From Akkermansiaceae bacterium (GTDB lineage Bacteria; Verrucomicrobiota; Verrucomicrobiia; Verrucomicrobiales; Akkermansiaceae): a stretch of DNA of 32,167 bases. How positions within the stretch are numbered: the stretch's first letter is position 1; every line of letters starts with the position of its first letter. The notes beneath the pieces were generated by a model. It searched no databases and was not told the DNA's origin. It saw nothing but the letters and a program-made list of their open reading frames with translations. A program made the translations under genes and the position numbers. This document shows, in pieces, positions 22,873 to 30,428 of this stretch. Where the stretch lies: assembly GCA_023301545.1 (NCBI GenBank), contig JALZUI010000055.1:1-32167 (forward strand), written 5' to 3'.

Positions 22873-23847
22873 TTAGTTGGAAAGACTATTCAACGTAATT
22901 GTAAAGTTACTAGACTCAGTAGTACCATAATTAATGACAGTTCCATTAGCCCTAGCATACGCTACTCCAAAATGTGTGTCTCCCGGAACAAAAACTAATT
23001 CATGCCAAATTTCTGTATTTAAAGCTTCTCCAGTAATAGTTGGAGCTACTCCAGCAGCAAGATCTGCTCTGATATCAGCAAATGTCGTAGTTTCTGGAAG
23101 CTCTTCTACTCCGATTACTACCACTCCACCTGTAGCTAGTGTAGCGAAAGGAAACGTCGTATCAAGCGTTGTTTGATTAAATGATCTCACATAAACCCCC
23201 GTTCCCGAAGAAAATAATGTCACGACGTCTGGATCATTGACTGCCAGATCTTGAAAGACCGCAACGAAGCCAGCAGCCCGAAGAGCTCCGGCTAAGCTTT
23301 GTAATGTATTATCATTGAGATCAACAAATGATAGGTTTGGATCAAAATCTTCTGGAATTTCTAGTCCTTCTGCTAAACCTGAAGTCGCTCCAGCTGAGTT
23401 GGAGACCGCTTCATCAACTAGCGCTTGAACGTCTGCCTCTAATGTAACAAAAGTTTCAGTCTCATTTAATCGAGCTTCATGATTATTTAATACATCACGC
23501 TCATACAGTTGGGGTACGCTTAACTGAAGCAATGCACTATCACGATTCGTCTCTTCAATAACGATTTGAGTCGGCGCGATGAACTCGTACTCAAGAACTC
23601 CATCATCGTAGATATCTCCATCAAAACGAATTGTATCACCAAGCCCGAAAGCTATAGGCATATCTACAATTGCATTTGATGCTAATTGTTCGGGAGTAAA
23701 GCCTACAACCTCTAAGCCTAGAAAGTTCTCCCGCAAGTCATCAGCTGGATTATCGAAATCATCGTCACAACTAACGAGAAATAACGCACTAGATGAAATC
23801 GCCAAGGCGGAAAACATCTTAATACAATGTAAATTTTTCTGAGTCAT
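22873..23847 (-). CDS. Predicted lipoprotein B (tandem paralogue pair)
   Basis: A 324-aa secreted lipoprotein. The signal peptide ends in lipobox FLVSC with Cys27, again followed by DDD. The mature region opens with a segment parallel to lipoprotein A: NFLGLEVVGFTPEQL, then DTIRFDGD, then VLEYEFIAPTQIVIEETNRDSALL. A central part unique to this protein (about 140-210) is helix- and Ala-rich, and the C-terminal part is Thr/Val-rich beta (PFATLATGGVVVIGVEELPE). I do not recognise a family. It is the first gene of the two-gene operon, with a good promoter ending six bases before the ATG. By eye the codon choice and base composition are more AT-rich than the neighbouring housekeeping genes, suggesting lineage-specific or fast-evolving DNA. 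Confidence 0.85.
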   Translation of the reverse strand: MTQKNLHCIKMFSALAISSSALFLVSCDDDFDNPADDLRENFLGLEVVGFTPEQLASNAIVDMPIAFGLGDTIRFDGDIYDDGVLEYEFIAPTQIVIEETNRDSALLQLSVPQLYERDVLNNHEARLNETETFVTLEADVQALVDEAVSNSAGATSGLAEGLEIPEDFDPNLSFVDLNDNTLQSLAGALRAAGFVAVFQDLAVNDPDVVTLFSSGTGVYVRSFNQTTLDTTFPFATLATGGVVVIGVEELPETTTFADIRADLAAGVAPTITGEALNTEIWHELVFVPGDTHFGVAYARANGTVINYGTTESSNFTITLNSLSN

Positions 23848-23853
23848 GTATCT

Positions 23854-23882
23854 GATATATAAGCCTGTATGCGCACTTGCAA
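23854..23882 (-). promoter_or_regulatory. Sigma-70-type promoter of the lipoprotein operon
   Basis: On the minus strand TTGCAA (23882-23877), 17 bp, TATATC (23859-23854). Only six bases separate the -10 box from the ATG at 23847, so the transcript would start at or next to the start codon. Confidence 0.6.
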
Positions 23883-23978
23883 GAAAAAAGCCAATACCTA
23901 GGAGAAAAACTAGTTCGTTATCTCATCAGTGCAAAATTCTGTATTTATCAAAAAAAATCGATGACTAAAAATGAGCCT

Positions 23979-25091
23979 TTATAAATTATGGAGCTCGAAC
24001 CTCAAAACGGAAATCCCCTCACGTAGATCGAGCATTCCGTCGCGTAGAAATAGCAACTCCCTACGGCCTTCGGTAGTCTCAGCTACGGCCATCAGCTGTG
24101 AGAGTTGGCCAAAGGCAACCATCATCTGACCTAGGTACTCACGACATCCCATCATTCCCATATCAGCAGGTTTCTCACTACCAATCACTGGATTAATGAG
24201 CTCGCTTAAGCCCTTCTCCACAGCACTGAGCGTTTGAATAAGAGCCTGATAATGACGTCCTCGTGGAAAGGTAAAGTTCGCCGCCTGCATTTCAAAGTCT
24301 TCGATCAAGTCCTTAATCGATTCGAGAACTGGGTGCGTACTGGGGGAGGTATCCCACTCACCTGTCTCCAATGGAGGGTGAGACTCAATCCCGCTAGATG
24401 TTTCAATAAATGGCTCAGAAGAGATAATTACGTCTTCGAACTCAGGAAACTTTGTATTCTCCTCTCGTTCATCAGCAAGAGCTCCCAAGATTCCGTTCCA
24501 CCCCATCAATGACGCTTCGTATTGATCAAAGTCTAGCGAATCTGCAAAACGTTGGTGAATTTCATCATAGAGAAAGGAAAGGCGCTGCACATCCTTAGCA
24601 AACTCACTTTTGTTAGCTCTAGAAATATGGGATTGCCAAGCGGCGAAATTGCTAGCGACTTGGCCATATTCCTCGTCCGCACTCATGCTCCAAGAGGTGG
24701 AAACTAACTGCACACGACAATCAAAGCACTCAAGTACTACTCGCCCGAGAGCGGTAAAAAATTCCAAACGAAGCACATTAACAAAAACCGGCTTTTCATA
24801 CTGCCCGCTTTCATTAGGCTTATGCATACAAAGCCGTGCAGAGGCGGTGATCTCCCCCACTACACCCTCAGCCACTTCGGAGAGGTCGGCATCGAGCGTC
24901 TGAAAAGGCTCCAGAGGAGTGTTAGAAAAAAGAAAATGAGAGCCTGCAAGGTCTCGCAAGCAGTCACCTGCTAGAGAAAACTCTAGAGGCTCGTCTTGGC
25001 CATGAAGCCAAAGTCGAGCGACCACTGTCCCCCGCTGTGTATTATCAATCTCACCTCGGGTGACATAGCTGTTAAGCCTCATGTCGTTCAT
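23979..25091 (-). CDS. Conserved-looking protein of unknown function, 370 aa
   Basis: I cannot name the family. The N-terminal part (1-140) reads as a beta-rich domain: RLNSYVTRGEIDNTQRGTVVARLWLHG, EPLEFSLAGDCLRDLAGSHFLFSN, VGEITASARLCM and NVLRLEFFTALGRVVLECF. I have an impression that this opening is shared among Verrucomicrobia, which a search must confirm. Residues about 150-240 are acidic and helical; 240-270 are a Pro/Ser/Glu linker; the last 100 residues are helical (CREYLGQMMVAFGQLSQLMAVAETTEGRRELLFLR in pieces). No signal peptide or membrane helix, so it is probably cytoplasmic. The ATG at 25091 fits the promoter, whose -10 ends six bases before it; ATG 25082 is an alternative. It follows the DEAD-box helicase gene on the same strand but is separated from it by a terminator. 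Confidence 0.8.
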   Translation of the reverse strand: MNDMRLNSYVTRGEIDNTQRGTVVARLWLHGQDEPLEFSLAGDCLRDLAGSHFLFSNTPLEPFQTLDADLSEVAEGVVGEITASARLCMHKPNESGQYEKPVFVNVLRLEFFTALGRVVLECFDCRVQLVSTSWSMSADEEYGQVASNFAAWQSHISRANKSEFAKDVQRLSFLYDEIHQRFADSLDFDQYEASLMGWNGILGALADEREENTKFPEFEDVIISSEPFIETSSGIESHPPLETGEWDTSPSTHPVLESIKDLIEDFEMQAANFTFPRGRHYQALIQTLSAVEKGLSELINPVIGSEKPADMGMMGCREYLGQMMVAFGQLSQLMAVAETTEGRRELLFLRDGMLDLREGISVLRFELHNL

Positions 25092-25097
25092 ACCTTA

Positions 25098-25125
25098 ATT
25101 AAAGCGTAGCGGGAAAGATCGTCAA
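25098..25125 (-). promoter_or_regulatory. Sigma-70-type promoter of the 370-aa protein gene
   Basis: On the minus strand TTGACG (25125-25120), 16 bp, TTTAAT (25103-25098), each a 5/6 match. Six bases (TAAGGT) separate the -10 box from the ATG at 25091. The AAGG in this gap could act as a Shine-Dalgarno only if transcription began further upstream. Confidence 0.6.
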
Positions 25126-25145
25126 CTAAAAGTTAGACCCTTCCT

Positions 25146-25176
25146 AAAAATAATAAGGGCGCCCTAAGCGCCCTTA
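25146..25176 (-). terminator. Terminator of the DEAD-box helicase gene
   Basis: A perfect nine-pair stem, TAAGGGCGC (25176-25168 on the minus strand) with GCGCCCTTA (25162-25154) and loop TTAGG, is followed by T-rich TTATTTTTA. It lies 15 bp past the helicase stop. The T tract is interrupted, so efficiency is uncertain. Confidence 0.75.
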
Positions 25177-25191
25177 CCATAAAAAACTTGT

Positions 25192-27129
25192 TTAGTAGCT
25201 GCTTTTGCGTGAGCTGCCTCCGCGATCACCTTTGTAACCGCCGCCTTCGCCACGTCCGCCACCTTTGTAGCCACCACCGCCGCCATCACGACCGCGACCG
25301 CCACCTTTGTAGCCACCGCCGCCTTCGCCATCGCGACCTCGGCCACGACCTCGGCCGCGACCACGACCGCCACCACCACCGCGGCTTCCGCCACCATGAG
25401 AGTCTTTGCCTCCGTCAAAACCGCGATCAGCACGAATAGGAACTACTCGCCCACCGATTTCTAACTTAGATTGGATTACGGTATCAACTTGGTCCTTAAC
25501 AATCCCAACTAGAGTGTGACGCCCAAAGAGACGAATTTTGCCAACACCTCCGTCGGAGATGCCAACTTCATTGTAAAGAAGTCCCGTAAGTTGGCCTGCT
25601 GAAACATCATCTTCCTTACCAACTCCGAAGAAAAGCGTATCGTACTCATCAAAACCAGGCTTTTCACCACCACGCTCGCGCTGGGGTTTATCCCCACGTT
25701 CACGGTCGTTGCGTTCTAGGTTGTTGCCGCCTCGGTCCTCAGGAATTGCGTTCAACGCAGGACGGGTGTCCTTTTTCCATGATTTAATGAGGCTACCAAT
25801 TACGTCCATGACATCGATTTCGTCTTCGGACGCCGCTTCTAAGAAGGCATCAAAAGTAGCGTAGTCTGGTAATTTAACATTTTCGGTCTCAATGATATTC
25901 CCGTCTGAATCTTTTTCGATTTCAGCATCGTCTCCTTCTGTGAGGACAAGCTCCATCTCGTTCATGAGCTTCTTAACAAGCGCCTTCTCATGACCTGCAG
26001 TGAGATCATCGTGCGATGGGATTTCTTCCTTAGGAATACTTTCACCAATGTAGCGCTCAACATTTTTGAGGTAACGGAAGTCTCGACGAGAAACGAGCGA
26101 GTAAGAAGAACCACTACGACCAGCACGGCCAGTACGGCCTACACGGTGTACGTAGTCTTCAGGCTCGTGTGACATCTCTAGAACGTACACGGCTTCAATA
26201 CCGGCTACATCTAGGCCACGACCCGCAACATCAGTTGCGATAAGTAGGCGTACTTGACCTTGGGTAAAGCGCTTGAGAACACGCTCACGCATTGGCTGTC
26301 CCATATCACCATGGAGACGCTCGGCAGAGACGCCGAGATTAGCTAAGGCGTCAGCGGCTTCTTCCACGCGGCGCTTAGTATTACAAAAGATCACTGCTTG
26401 ACCAGGAGCGTCACGGAGAATGAGACGACGGAGAATCTCTAGCTTAGAGCTCTCACGCACATCGATCCAAGCTTGCTTAATCGTTGTAGCAGGTTTGACT
26501 TTACCAGAAACCTGAACGGTTTCGATATTTTCGCTGAAACGGTCGATGAGCTTCTTAATCTGGGGATTGATCGTTGCAGAGAAGAAAATGTTTTGGCGGT
26601 CATCCGGAAGGCTGTTGAGCATATCACGAATCTCATCACGGAAGCCCATGTCTAGCATGCGGTCGGCTTCATCCAGAACTACCGCTTGGATCGAATCGGT
26701 CTCAAACGTCTTCTTACGAAGGTGATCTTGGAGACGTCCAGGAGTTCCGACAATAACCTGAGGGTTTTGACGAAGCTGGTGAATTTGCTCCGGGTAAGGA
26801 GCTCCACCATAAAGGTTTGCTACGCGAACTCCTTTGAGGAATTTAGCGAAGTCCTTGATTGCCTGTGCTACTTGTTGCGAAAGCTCACGAGTAGGACACA
26901 CCACTAAAACTTGTGGTTGGCGCACGCTCATGTCGAGCGATTGAAGGAGAGGCAGGGAGAAGGCAGCTGTTTTACCAGAACCTGTCTGCGATAGCCCGAC
27001 AATGTCGCCACCATCAAGAATCAATGGAATGGCTTGTGTTTGAATGTCGGAAGGAGTTTCATAGCCTAGAACATCTAGGGCTGAGACGATATTTTCTTGG
27101 AGCCCAAGCTCCGCGAATGGATTACTCAT
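25192..27129 (-). CDS. DEAD-box RNA helicase (CsdA/DeaD-like) with DbpA domain and RGG tail
   Basis: ATP-dependent RNA helicase of 645 aa. The Q motif region (FAELGLQENIVSALDVLGYETPSDIQTQ in pieces), Walker A SQTGSGKT (47-54), PTRELS (79-84), TPGR (129-132), DEAD (153-156), SAT (184-186) and HRVGRTGRAGR (328-338) are all in place. An acidic spacer (about 395-490) precedes a DbpA-type RNA-binding domain (about 498-568, LFFGVGKEDDVSAGQL to VVPIRADRG). The tail (577-645) is almost only Gly/Arg plus GGGYKGGGRG repeats, an RNA-binding low-complexity region. Family members act in ribosome assembly and cold adaptation. The gene stands alone, with a promoter whose spacer contains a palindromic GTGATCAC. 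No Shine-Dalgarno is seen. Confidence 0.96.
   Translation of the reverse strand: MSNPFAELGLQENIVSALDVLGYETPSDIQTQAIPLILDGGDIVGLSQTGSGKTAAFSLPLLQSLDMSVRQPQVLVVCPTRELSQQVAQAIKDFAKFLKGVRVANLYGGAPYPEQIHQLRQNPQVIVGTPGRLQDHLRKKTFETDSIQAVVLDEADRMLDMGFRDEIRDMLNSLPDDRQNIFFSATINPQIKKLIDRFSENIETVQVSGKVKPATTIKQAWIDVRESSKLEILRRLILRDAPGQAVIFCNTKRRVEEAADALANLGVSAERLHGDMGQPMRERVLKRFTQGQVRLLIATDVAGRGLDVAGIEAVYVLEMSHEPEDYVHRVGRTGRAGRSGSSYSLVSRRDFRYLKNVERYIGESIPKEEIPSHDDLTAGHEKALVKKLMNEMELVLTEGDDAEIEKDSDGNIIETENVKLPDYATFDAFLEAASEDEIDVMDVIGSLIKSWKKDTRPALNAIPEDRGGNNLERNDRERGDKPQRERGGEKPGFDEYDTLFFGVGKEDDVSAGQLTGLLYNEVGISDGGVGKIRLFGRHTLVGIVKDQVDTVIQSKLEIGGRVVPIRADRGFDGGKDSHGGGSRGGGGGRGRGRGRGRGRDGEGGGGYKGGGRGRDGGGGGYKGGGRGEGGGYKGDRGGSSRKSSY
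25195..25401 (-). repeat. Low-complexity coding repeats of the RGG/GYKGGGRG tail
   Basis: The last 69 codons of the DEAD-box helicase encode tandem GGGGYKGGGRG-like units (three copies, near 605, 618 and 628) and a run of six Gly-Arg pairs (589-598). The DNA is GC-rich with short direct repeats, so repeat number may vary between strains. Confidence 0.85.
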
Positions 27130-27135
27130 AAGTAT

Positions 27136-27164
27136 ATGTTAGTGATCACCGCCTCTTGTATCAA
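27136..27164 (-). promoter_or_regulatory. Sigma-70-type promoter of the DEAD-box helicase gene
   Basis: On the minus strand TTGATA (27164-27159), 17 bp, TAACAT (27141-27136), matching 5/6 and 4/6. The -10 box ends six bases before the ATG at 27129. The palindrome GTGATCAC fills the part of the spacer next to the -10 box. Confidence 0.6.
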
Positions 27165-27191
27165 AACGAGGCAGCATGCCAACGTGATCAC
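27142..27191. promoter_or_regulatory. Paired operator candidate: two GTGATCAC palindromes
   Basis: Perfect 8-bp palindromes GTGATCAC lie at 27142-27149, inside the promoter spacer, and at 27184-27191, about 20 bp upstream of the -35 box. Their centres are 42 bp apart, four turns of B-DNA. A short inverted repeat GCCTC/GAGGC (27151-27155 and 27168-27172) lies between them. No regulator can be named. Confidence 0.55.
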
Positions 27192-27282
27192 TTGTGCGGA
27201 TAAGGGCGCGCATACTGCATAAGTTATTCACAATTGCAAGCGCTTTTAATTTATTTCCTGTTTTTATCTAGGTTAAGGCCCT

Positions 27283-29703
27283 TTAGAACACAAAGAATTC
27301 GTGATCAGCCCCCTCGGGTACGATCTGAGCACCAGGTAGCACCCGCCCGTAACTCCCCGGTTTCCAACCAGGCTGTAAAGCATCACTCGGAGCCAGCTTA
27401 GTAGGGTGAGGCATAGAGAATAACTCGAAGTATCCATCAACCACTTTCGCAGGGAAATAGAGGGCGTCCAACTTCCCTTCAGGTAATAGATCCCCATTAA
27501 CATCGAACACCGTGCAATTACGGACTTGCGCTCGCATAGGTCTCAGAGCCTCCCCCACAAAGAGGTAATCACAGTCATGCAGCTCTGTTGTCCCAGGCTT
27601 CTCGCCTTTCGGTAGAACCCACACCTCACTTCGGGTAATTGCAGCTAGAAGCGCAATCACGACTTCACCCTCGACCCCTTCCTCGTAACCCAGGCGCAAA
27701 CGGTCGCGAAAGACTCCCAGTTCACGAAGTTGAATCGCATTAAAGAGGTATGGCTGCAACTCACTCCAAGGCATGGCTTCGAGGCGAGCTTTGATCCCCT
27801 TAGGTAATTCCCCCAAACGCTTACGAATCCACTTCTCGCTCTGCACCTCCGCTCGTTCATACATTGCGGCGTGGCTCAGCTCGTGCATTGAGCGCCCTAC
27901 ATTTTCGGAAGTTATATTTTCCTTCCCCTCCAATGGCTCGCCAAAATGCACCCGCACCCCTGCAGGGTAAAAGCGTGGCTTTTTCCAATACATCTTATCA
28001 CGTTCAAAGGACGTCAGCGTTCCCCACAACCCATCCATATAAACAGGCACAACGGGAGCCTTAGCCTTACGAGCAATCATCTGGAATCCGCGTTTCAGCT
28101 CCGCAAGCGCACCTGTCCGAGTGAGGCGCCCTTCAGGAAAAATACAGACTACCGTTCCCTCCTCCAGAGCATCAGCAGCCTTTGTCACCGCTTCCTTCGC
28201 CCGTTCCCGGGAGATCGGAATGGTATCAAACAATCTAGCAAAAAGCCCTACCCCTGGGGTTTTAAAGCAGTCGCGAACCATTAAGAACCGCACTGGTCGT
28301 GGACAGGCGTAGCTAAGGATCATTGTATCAAGGTAGGAAATATGGTTCGGAGTAAGTAACACTCCACCTTCCTCCGGGATATTGTCCATCCCTTGTGCCG
28401 TAATTCGGTACAGGCGCTTAAAAACACGACTCAGAACAAACCGAATCAGCTCACGCCCGAGGAGCCTAAGGGCCAGCACGAGAACCACCATTACCATTAA
28501 AGCGACAACTAAAGCTTGGGGTAAGATTCCTAACCCTATCTTCGTAAACGCATATTGAAACGCTACCGCACTGATCCCAAACAAGCAATCAAGCACCGCT
28601 CCTCCTGCTAAAATCTGCCCTCGTTGATTCTCAGGCGCAATATTCTGTAGCTGCGCATTCACCGGCACTAGGTAAACCGCTCCACCTAAACCGGCCAAGG
28701 CAAAGGCCACATACATCATCGGGCTCCCTTCGTGGTAAAAGCCCAGTAAAATTGAACCCACTACCATTATACAGAGACCAATTGGCGCCATTCCTAATTC
28801 GATCCGCTTACGGGAGAGTAGCGAAGCCCCAATCCCGCCTAAGATAACTCCTCCGCTGGCGGCGATCATAATCTCAGACAAAACAGCTCCTAACTCACGA
28901 CCAGTCGCGGTCGAAAGGTCATCCGCAATCGCGATTTGCCAGAGATTGAGAACTCCCGCAAAGCCCCAGAAAAAGGCCTTCCCAATCGCACAGCGCTTAA
29001 TATCTCGATCAGCAAACAATAACTTGAGCTGAGAAAAATGACTAAAAGCCTGGCTCGCCTGCCACTTAGGCGCGCCCTTAGCCCCTGTATCTTTCACCAT
29101 ATAAGAGAGTACTATCGGCACAACCGTAGCAGCTAAAAGCACCAGCATCGGAGTCCGCATCGCATTCCAGCCCTCTCCTGTAATCTGGATTTGGTGGGCA
29201 AACCAATACCCTGCAATAATCTGACCCGCACAAATCGCCAAAACCACTGACATTTCTAGCACTCCACTAGCTGAACCGAGTTTCTCTTCACCCACCAGTT
29301 CCTTAATCAAGCCCCGTTTTGCGGGACTCATCACCATCGACTGAACCGCTAGTAGGAAAAAGCCTGCCACCAGTAACCAAAACTGCCCCAGCACCACCGC
29401 CAGCATCATCAGCAAAAAGGTCACGGTCTGAGCAAACACGGTGCCCTGTATAACCTTCTTCTTAGAAAAACGATCAGAAAGCCATCCCGAAATAGGTGCA
29501 AAAAGCAAATAAGGTAAAACCACCACCACCCCTAAAATATGCTGAATTGATCCATGATCAGATTCGGTATTAGCAGTAAGCCAAAACGCGAGCGGGATAA
29601 TCAAAAATTGTGCGATCTTGTCGTTAAAGGAGTTTTGCCCCTGCAAGAGGAGCAATGACCAAAATGACCGCCAAGCAGGTTGAGTTACAGATGCTGTTTT
29701 CAT
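27283..29703 (-). CDS. Fused MFS lysophospholipid transporter and 1-acylglycerol-phosphate acyltransferase
   Basis: An 806-aa inner-membrane protein. Residues about 10-415 are an LplT-like major-facilitator domain (QNSFNDKIAQFLIIPLA, PYLLFAPISGWLSDRFSKK, MSPAKRGLIKEL). Residues about 430-620 are a PlsC acyltransferase with the catalytic H454-ISYL-D459 box (NHISYLD) and FPEGRLTRTG (522-531). LplT and Aas together re-acylate lysophospholipids that flip inward. In three-domain fusions the third part is an acyl-ACP synthetase; here residues 631-806 keep only faint traces of it (CDYLFVGEALRP, DGYFELFSMP, WKPGSYGRVLPG at 780-791) and lack its AMP-binding P-loop. Thus acyl donors would have to be activated elsewhere. 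It lies 74 bp after the WbuC-like cupin gene and may share its transcript. Confidence 0.93.
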   Translation of the reverse strand: MKTASVTQPAWRSFWSLLLLQGQNSFNDKIAQFLIIPLAFWLTANTESDHGSIQHILGVVVVLPYLLFAPISGWLSDRFSKKKVIQGTVFAQTVTFLLMMLAVVLGQFWLLVAGFFLLAVQSMVMSPAKRGLIKELVGEEKLGSASGVLEMSVVLAICAGQIIAGYWFAHQIQITGEGWNAMRTPMLVLLAATVVPIVLSYMVKDTGAKGAPKWQASQAFSHFSQLKLLFADRDIKRCAIGKAFFWGFAGVLNLWQIAIADDLSTATGRELGAVLSEIMIAASGGVILGGIGASLLSRKRIELGMAPIGLCIMVVGSILLGFYHEGSPMMYVAFALAGLGGAVYLVPVNAQLQNIAPENQRGQILAGGAVLDCLFGISAVAFQYAFTKIGLGILPQALVVALMVMVVLVLALRLLGRELIRFVLSRVFKRLYRITAQGMDNIPEEGGVLLTPNHISYLDTMILSYACPRPVRFLMVRDCFKTPGVGLFARLFDTIPISRERAKEAVTKAADALEEGTVVCIFPEGRLTRTGALAELKRGFQMIARKAKAPVVPVYMDGLWGTLTSFERDKMYWKKPRFYPAGVRVHFGEPLEGKENITSENVGRSMHELSHAAMYERAEVQSEKWIRKRLGELPKGIKARLEAMPWSELQPYLFNAIQLRELGVFRDRLRLGYEEGVEGEVVIALLAAITRSEVWVLPKGEKPGTTELHDCDYLFVGEALRPMRAQVRNCTVFDVNGDLLPEGKLDALYFPAKVVDGYFELFSMPHPTKLAPSDALQPGWKPGSYGRVLPGAQIVPEGADHEFFVF

Positions 29704-29777
29704 ATCTCTAGGACCTTACATACAAATTCATAATTAAATGAATCGATAGATTTTAATTAATCATTGTTTAAATCGAT

Positions 29778-30263
29778 TTACACTATCCTGAACAACTCCT
29801 CCATGCGTTTCAGTAAAGAGGGATCATCTTCCCTCGCCCATGAGGCAAAGCATTTATCAAGCTTGGCATCATAAGGTCCTTTTTTGAATTCGGCAATCAC
29901 GGTATCCGGCGCTAGGCACACCATCGAGTGCCACACTCCAGGCTCAATATCTAACATGGACCCAGCTGATAAAAAGTAAGAATGTTCCACCGCCCCCTCT
30001 TCATCAAAAACAACAAACCCTAACTCGCCCTGCAGCACAACCACACTTTCACTCGCCCCCTCTCCATTGTGTCGATGAGGGTGTACATAAGTTCCTGGTT
30101 GCATCGCATTGAGCAATCGCTGTACCGGCGCCGACTCATTCCGCTGAATAGGCTGAATCATCCGCAGGCGAGGACTCTGGCGGGAAGCTTCCAGCAACGA
30201 TTCTAAGTCTGTAAGCCCAGTAAAAACAACTTCACCTTGGCTAGATGGTAGAGCGAATGACAT
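29778..30263 (-). CDS. WbuC-family cupin metalloprotein
   Basis: A soluble 161-aa cupin. The metal motif is H61-P-H63-R-H65 (TYVHPHRHNGEGASESVVVLQGE), with E72 and a second-motif His at 112 (DIEPGVWHSMV). An N-terminal arm (MIQPIQRNESAPVQRLLNAMQPGTY in pieces) and the C-terminal EFKKGPYDAKLDKCFASWAR are typical of the WbuC group, first noticed in polysaccharide gene clusters and of unknown enzymatic role. No sugar-biosynthesis genes adjoin it; the downstream neighbour is the LplT-PlsC fusion. The ATG at 30263 follows a promoter that ends six bases upstream. Confidence 0.9.
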   Translation of the reverse strand: MSFALPSSQGEVVFTGLTDLESLLEASRQSPRLRMIQPIQRNESAPVQRLLNAMQPGTYVHPHRHNGEGASESVVVLQGELGFVVFDEEGAVEHSYFLSAGSMLDIEPGVWHSMVCLAPDTVIAEFKKGPYDAKLDKCFASWAREDDPSLLKRMEELFRIV

Positions 30264-30269
30264 AGTTGC

Positions 30270-30298
30270 ATAAAAGCCAAGGCTCTCCCTCTTGGCAA
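30270..30298 (-). promoter_or_regulatory. Candidate promoter of the cupin gene with inverted repeat
   Basis: On the minus strand TTGCCA (30298-30293), 17 bp, TTTTAT (30275-30270), then six bases to the ATG. The inverted repeat GCCAAG/CTTGGC (30276-30281 and 30291-30296) overlaps the -35 box and touches the -10 box, a possible operator. Confidence 0.5.
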
Positions 30299-30428
30299 GC
30301 TTTGAACCGAGCCCATTTTTCGGCCTCTTAGGATAAGCCTTACTAACACCTTCACCCCGTCCGCTTTTCCACTTGCCAAATAGGGGAAGTTCCTACATTG
30401 ATCCTACCCACTCACCTTTATTAATCTT

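Noticed and set aside
25164..25439. Ala/Val-rich and His/Arg-rich frames opposite or out of frame with the helicase tail
   Set aside because: They are by-products of the Gly/Arg codon repeats in the real gene. The composition is entirely repetitive.
27141..27192. Large RNA hairpin upstream of the DEAD-box helicase (nine-pair outer stem plus GCCTC/GAGGC), suggesting an RNA thermometer
   Set aside because: Each outer arm is itself a palindrome, and the best promoter places the transcription start downstream of the whole structure. DNA operators explain it better, though a more distant promoter would revive the RNA reading.
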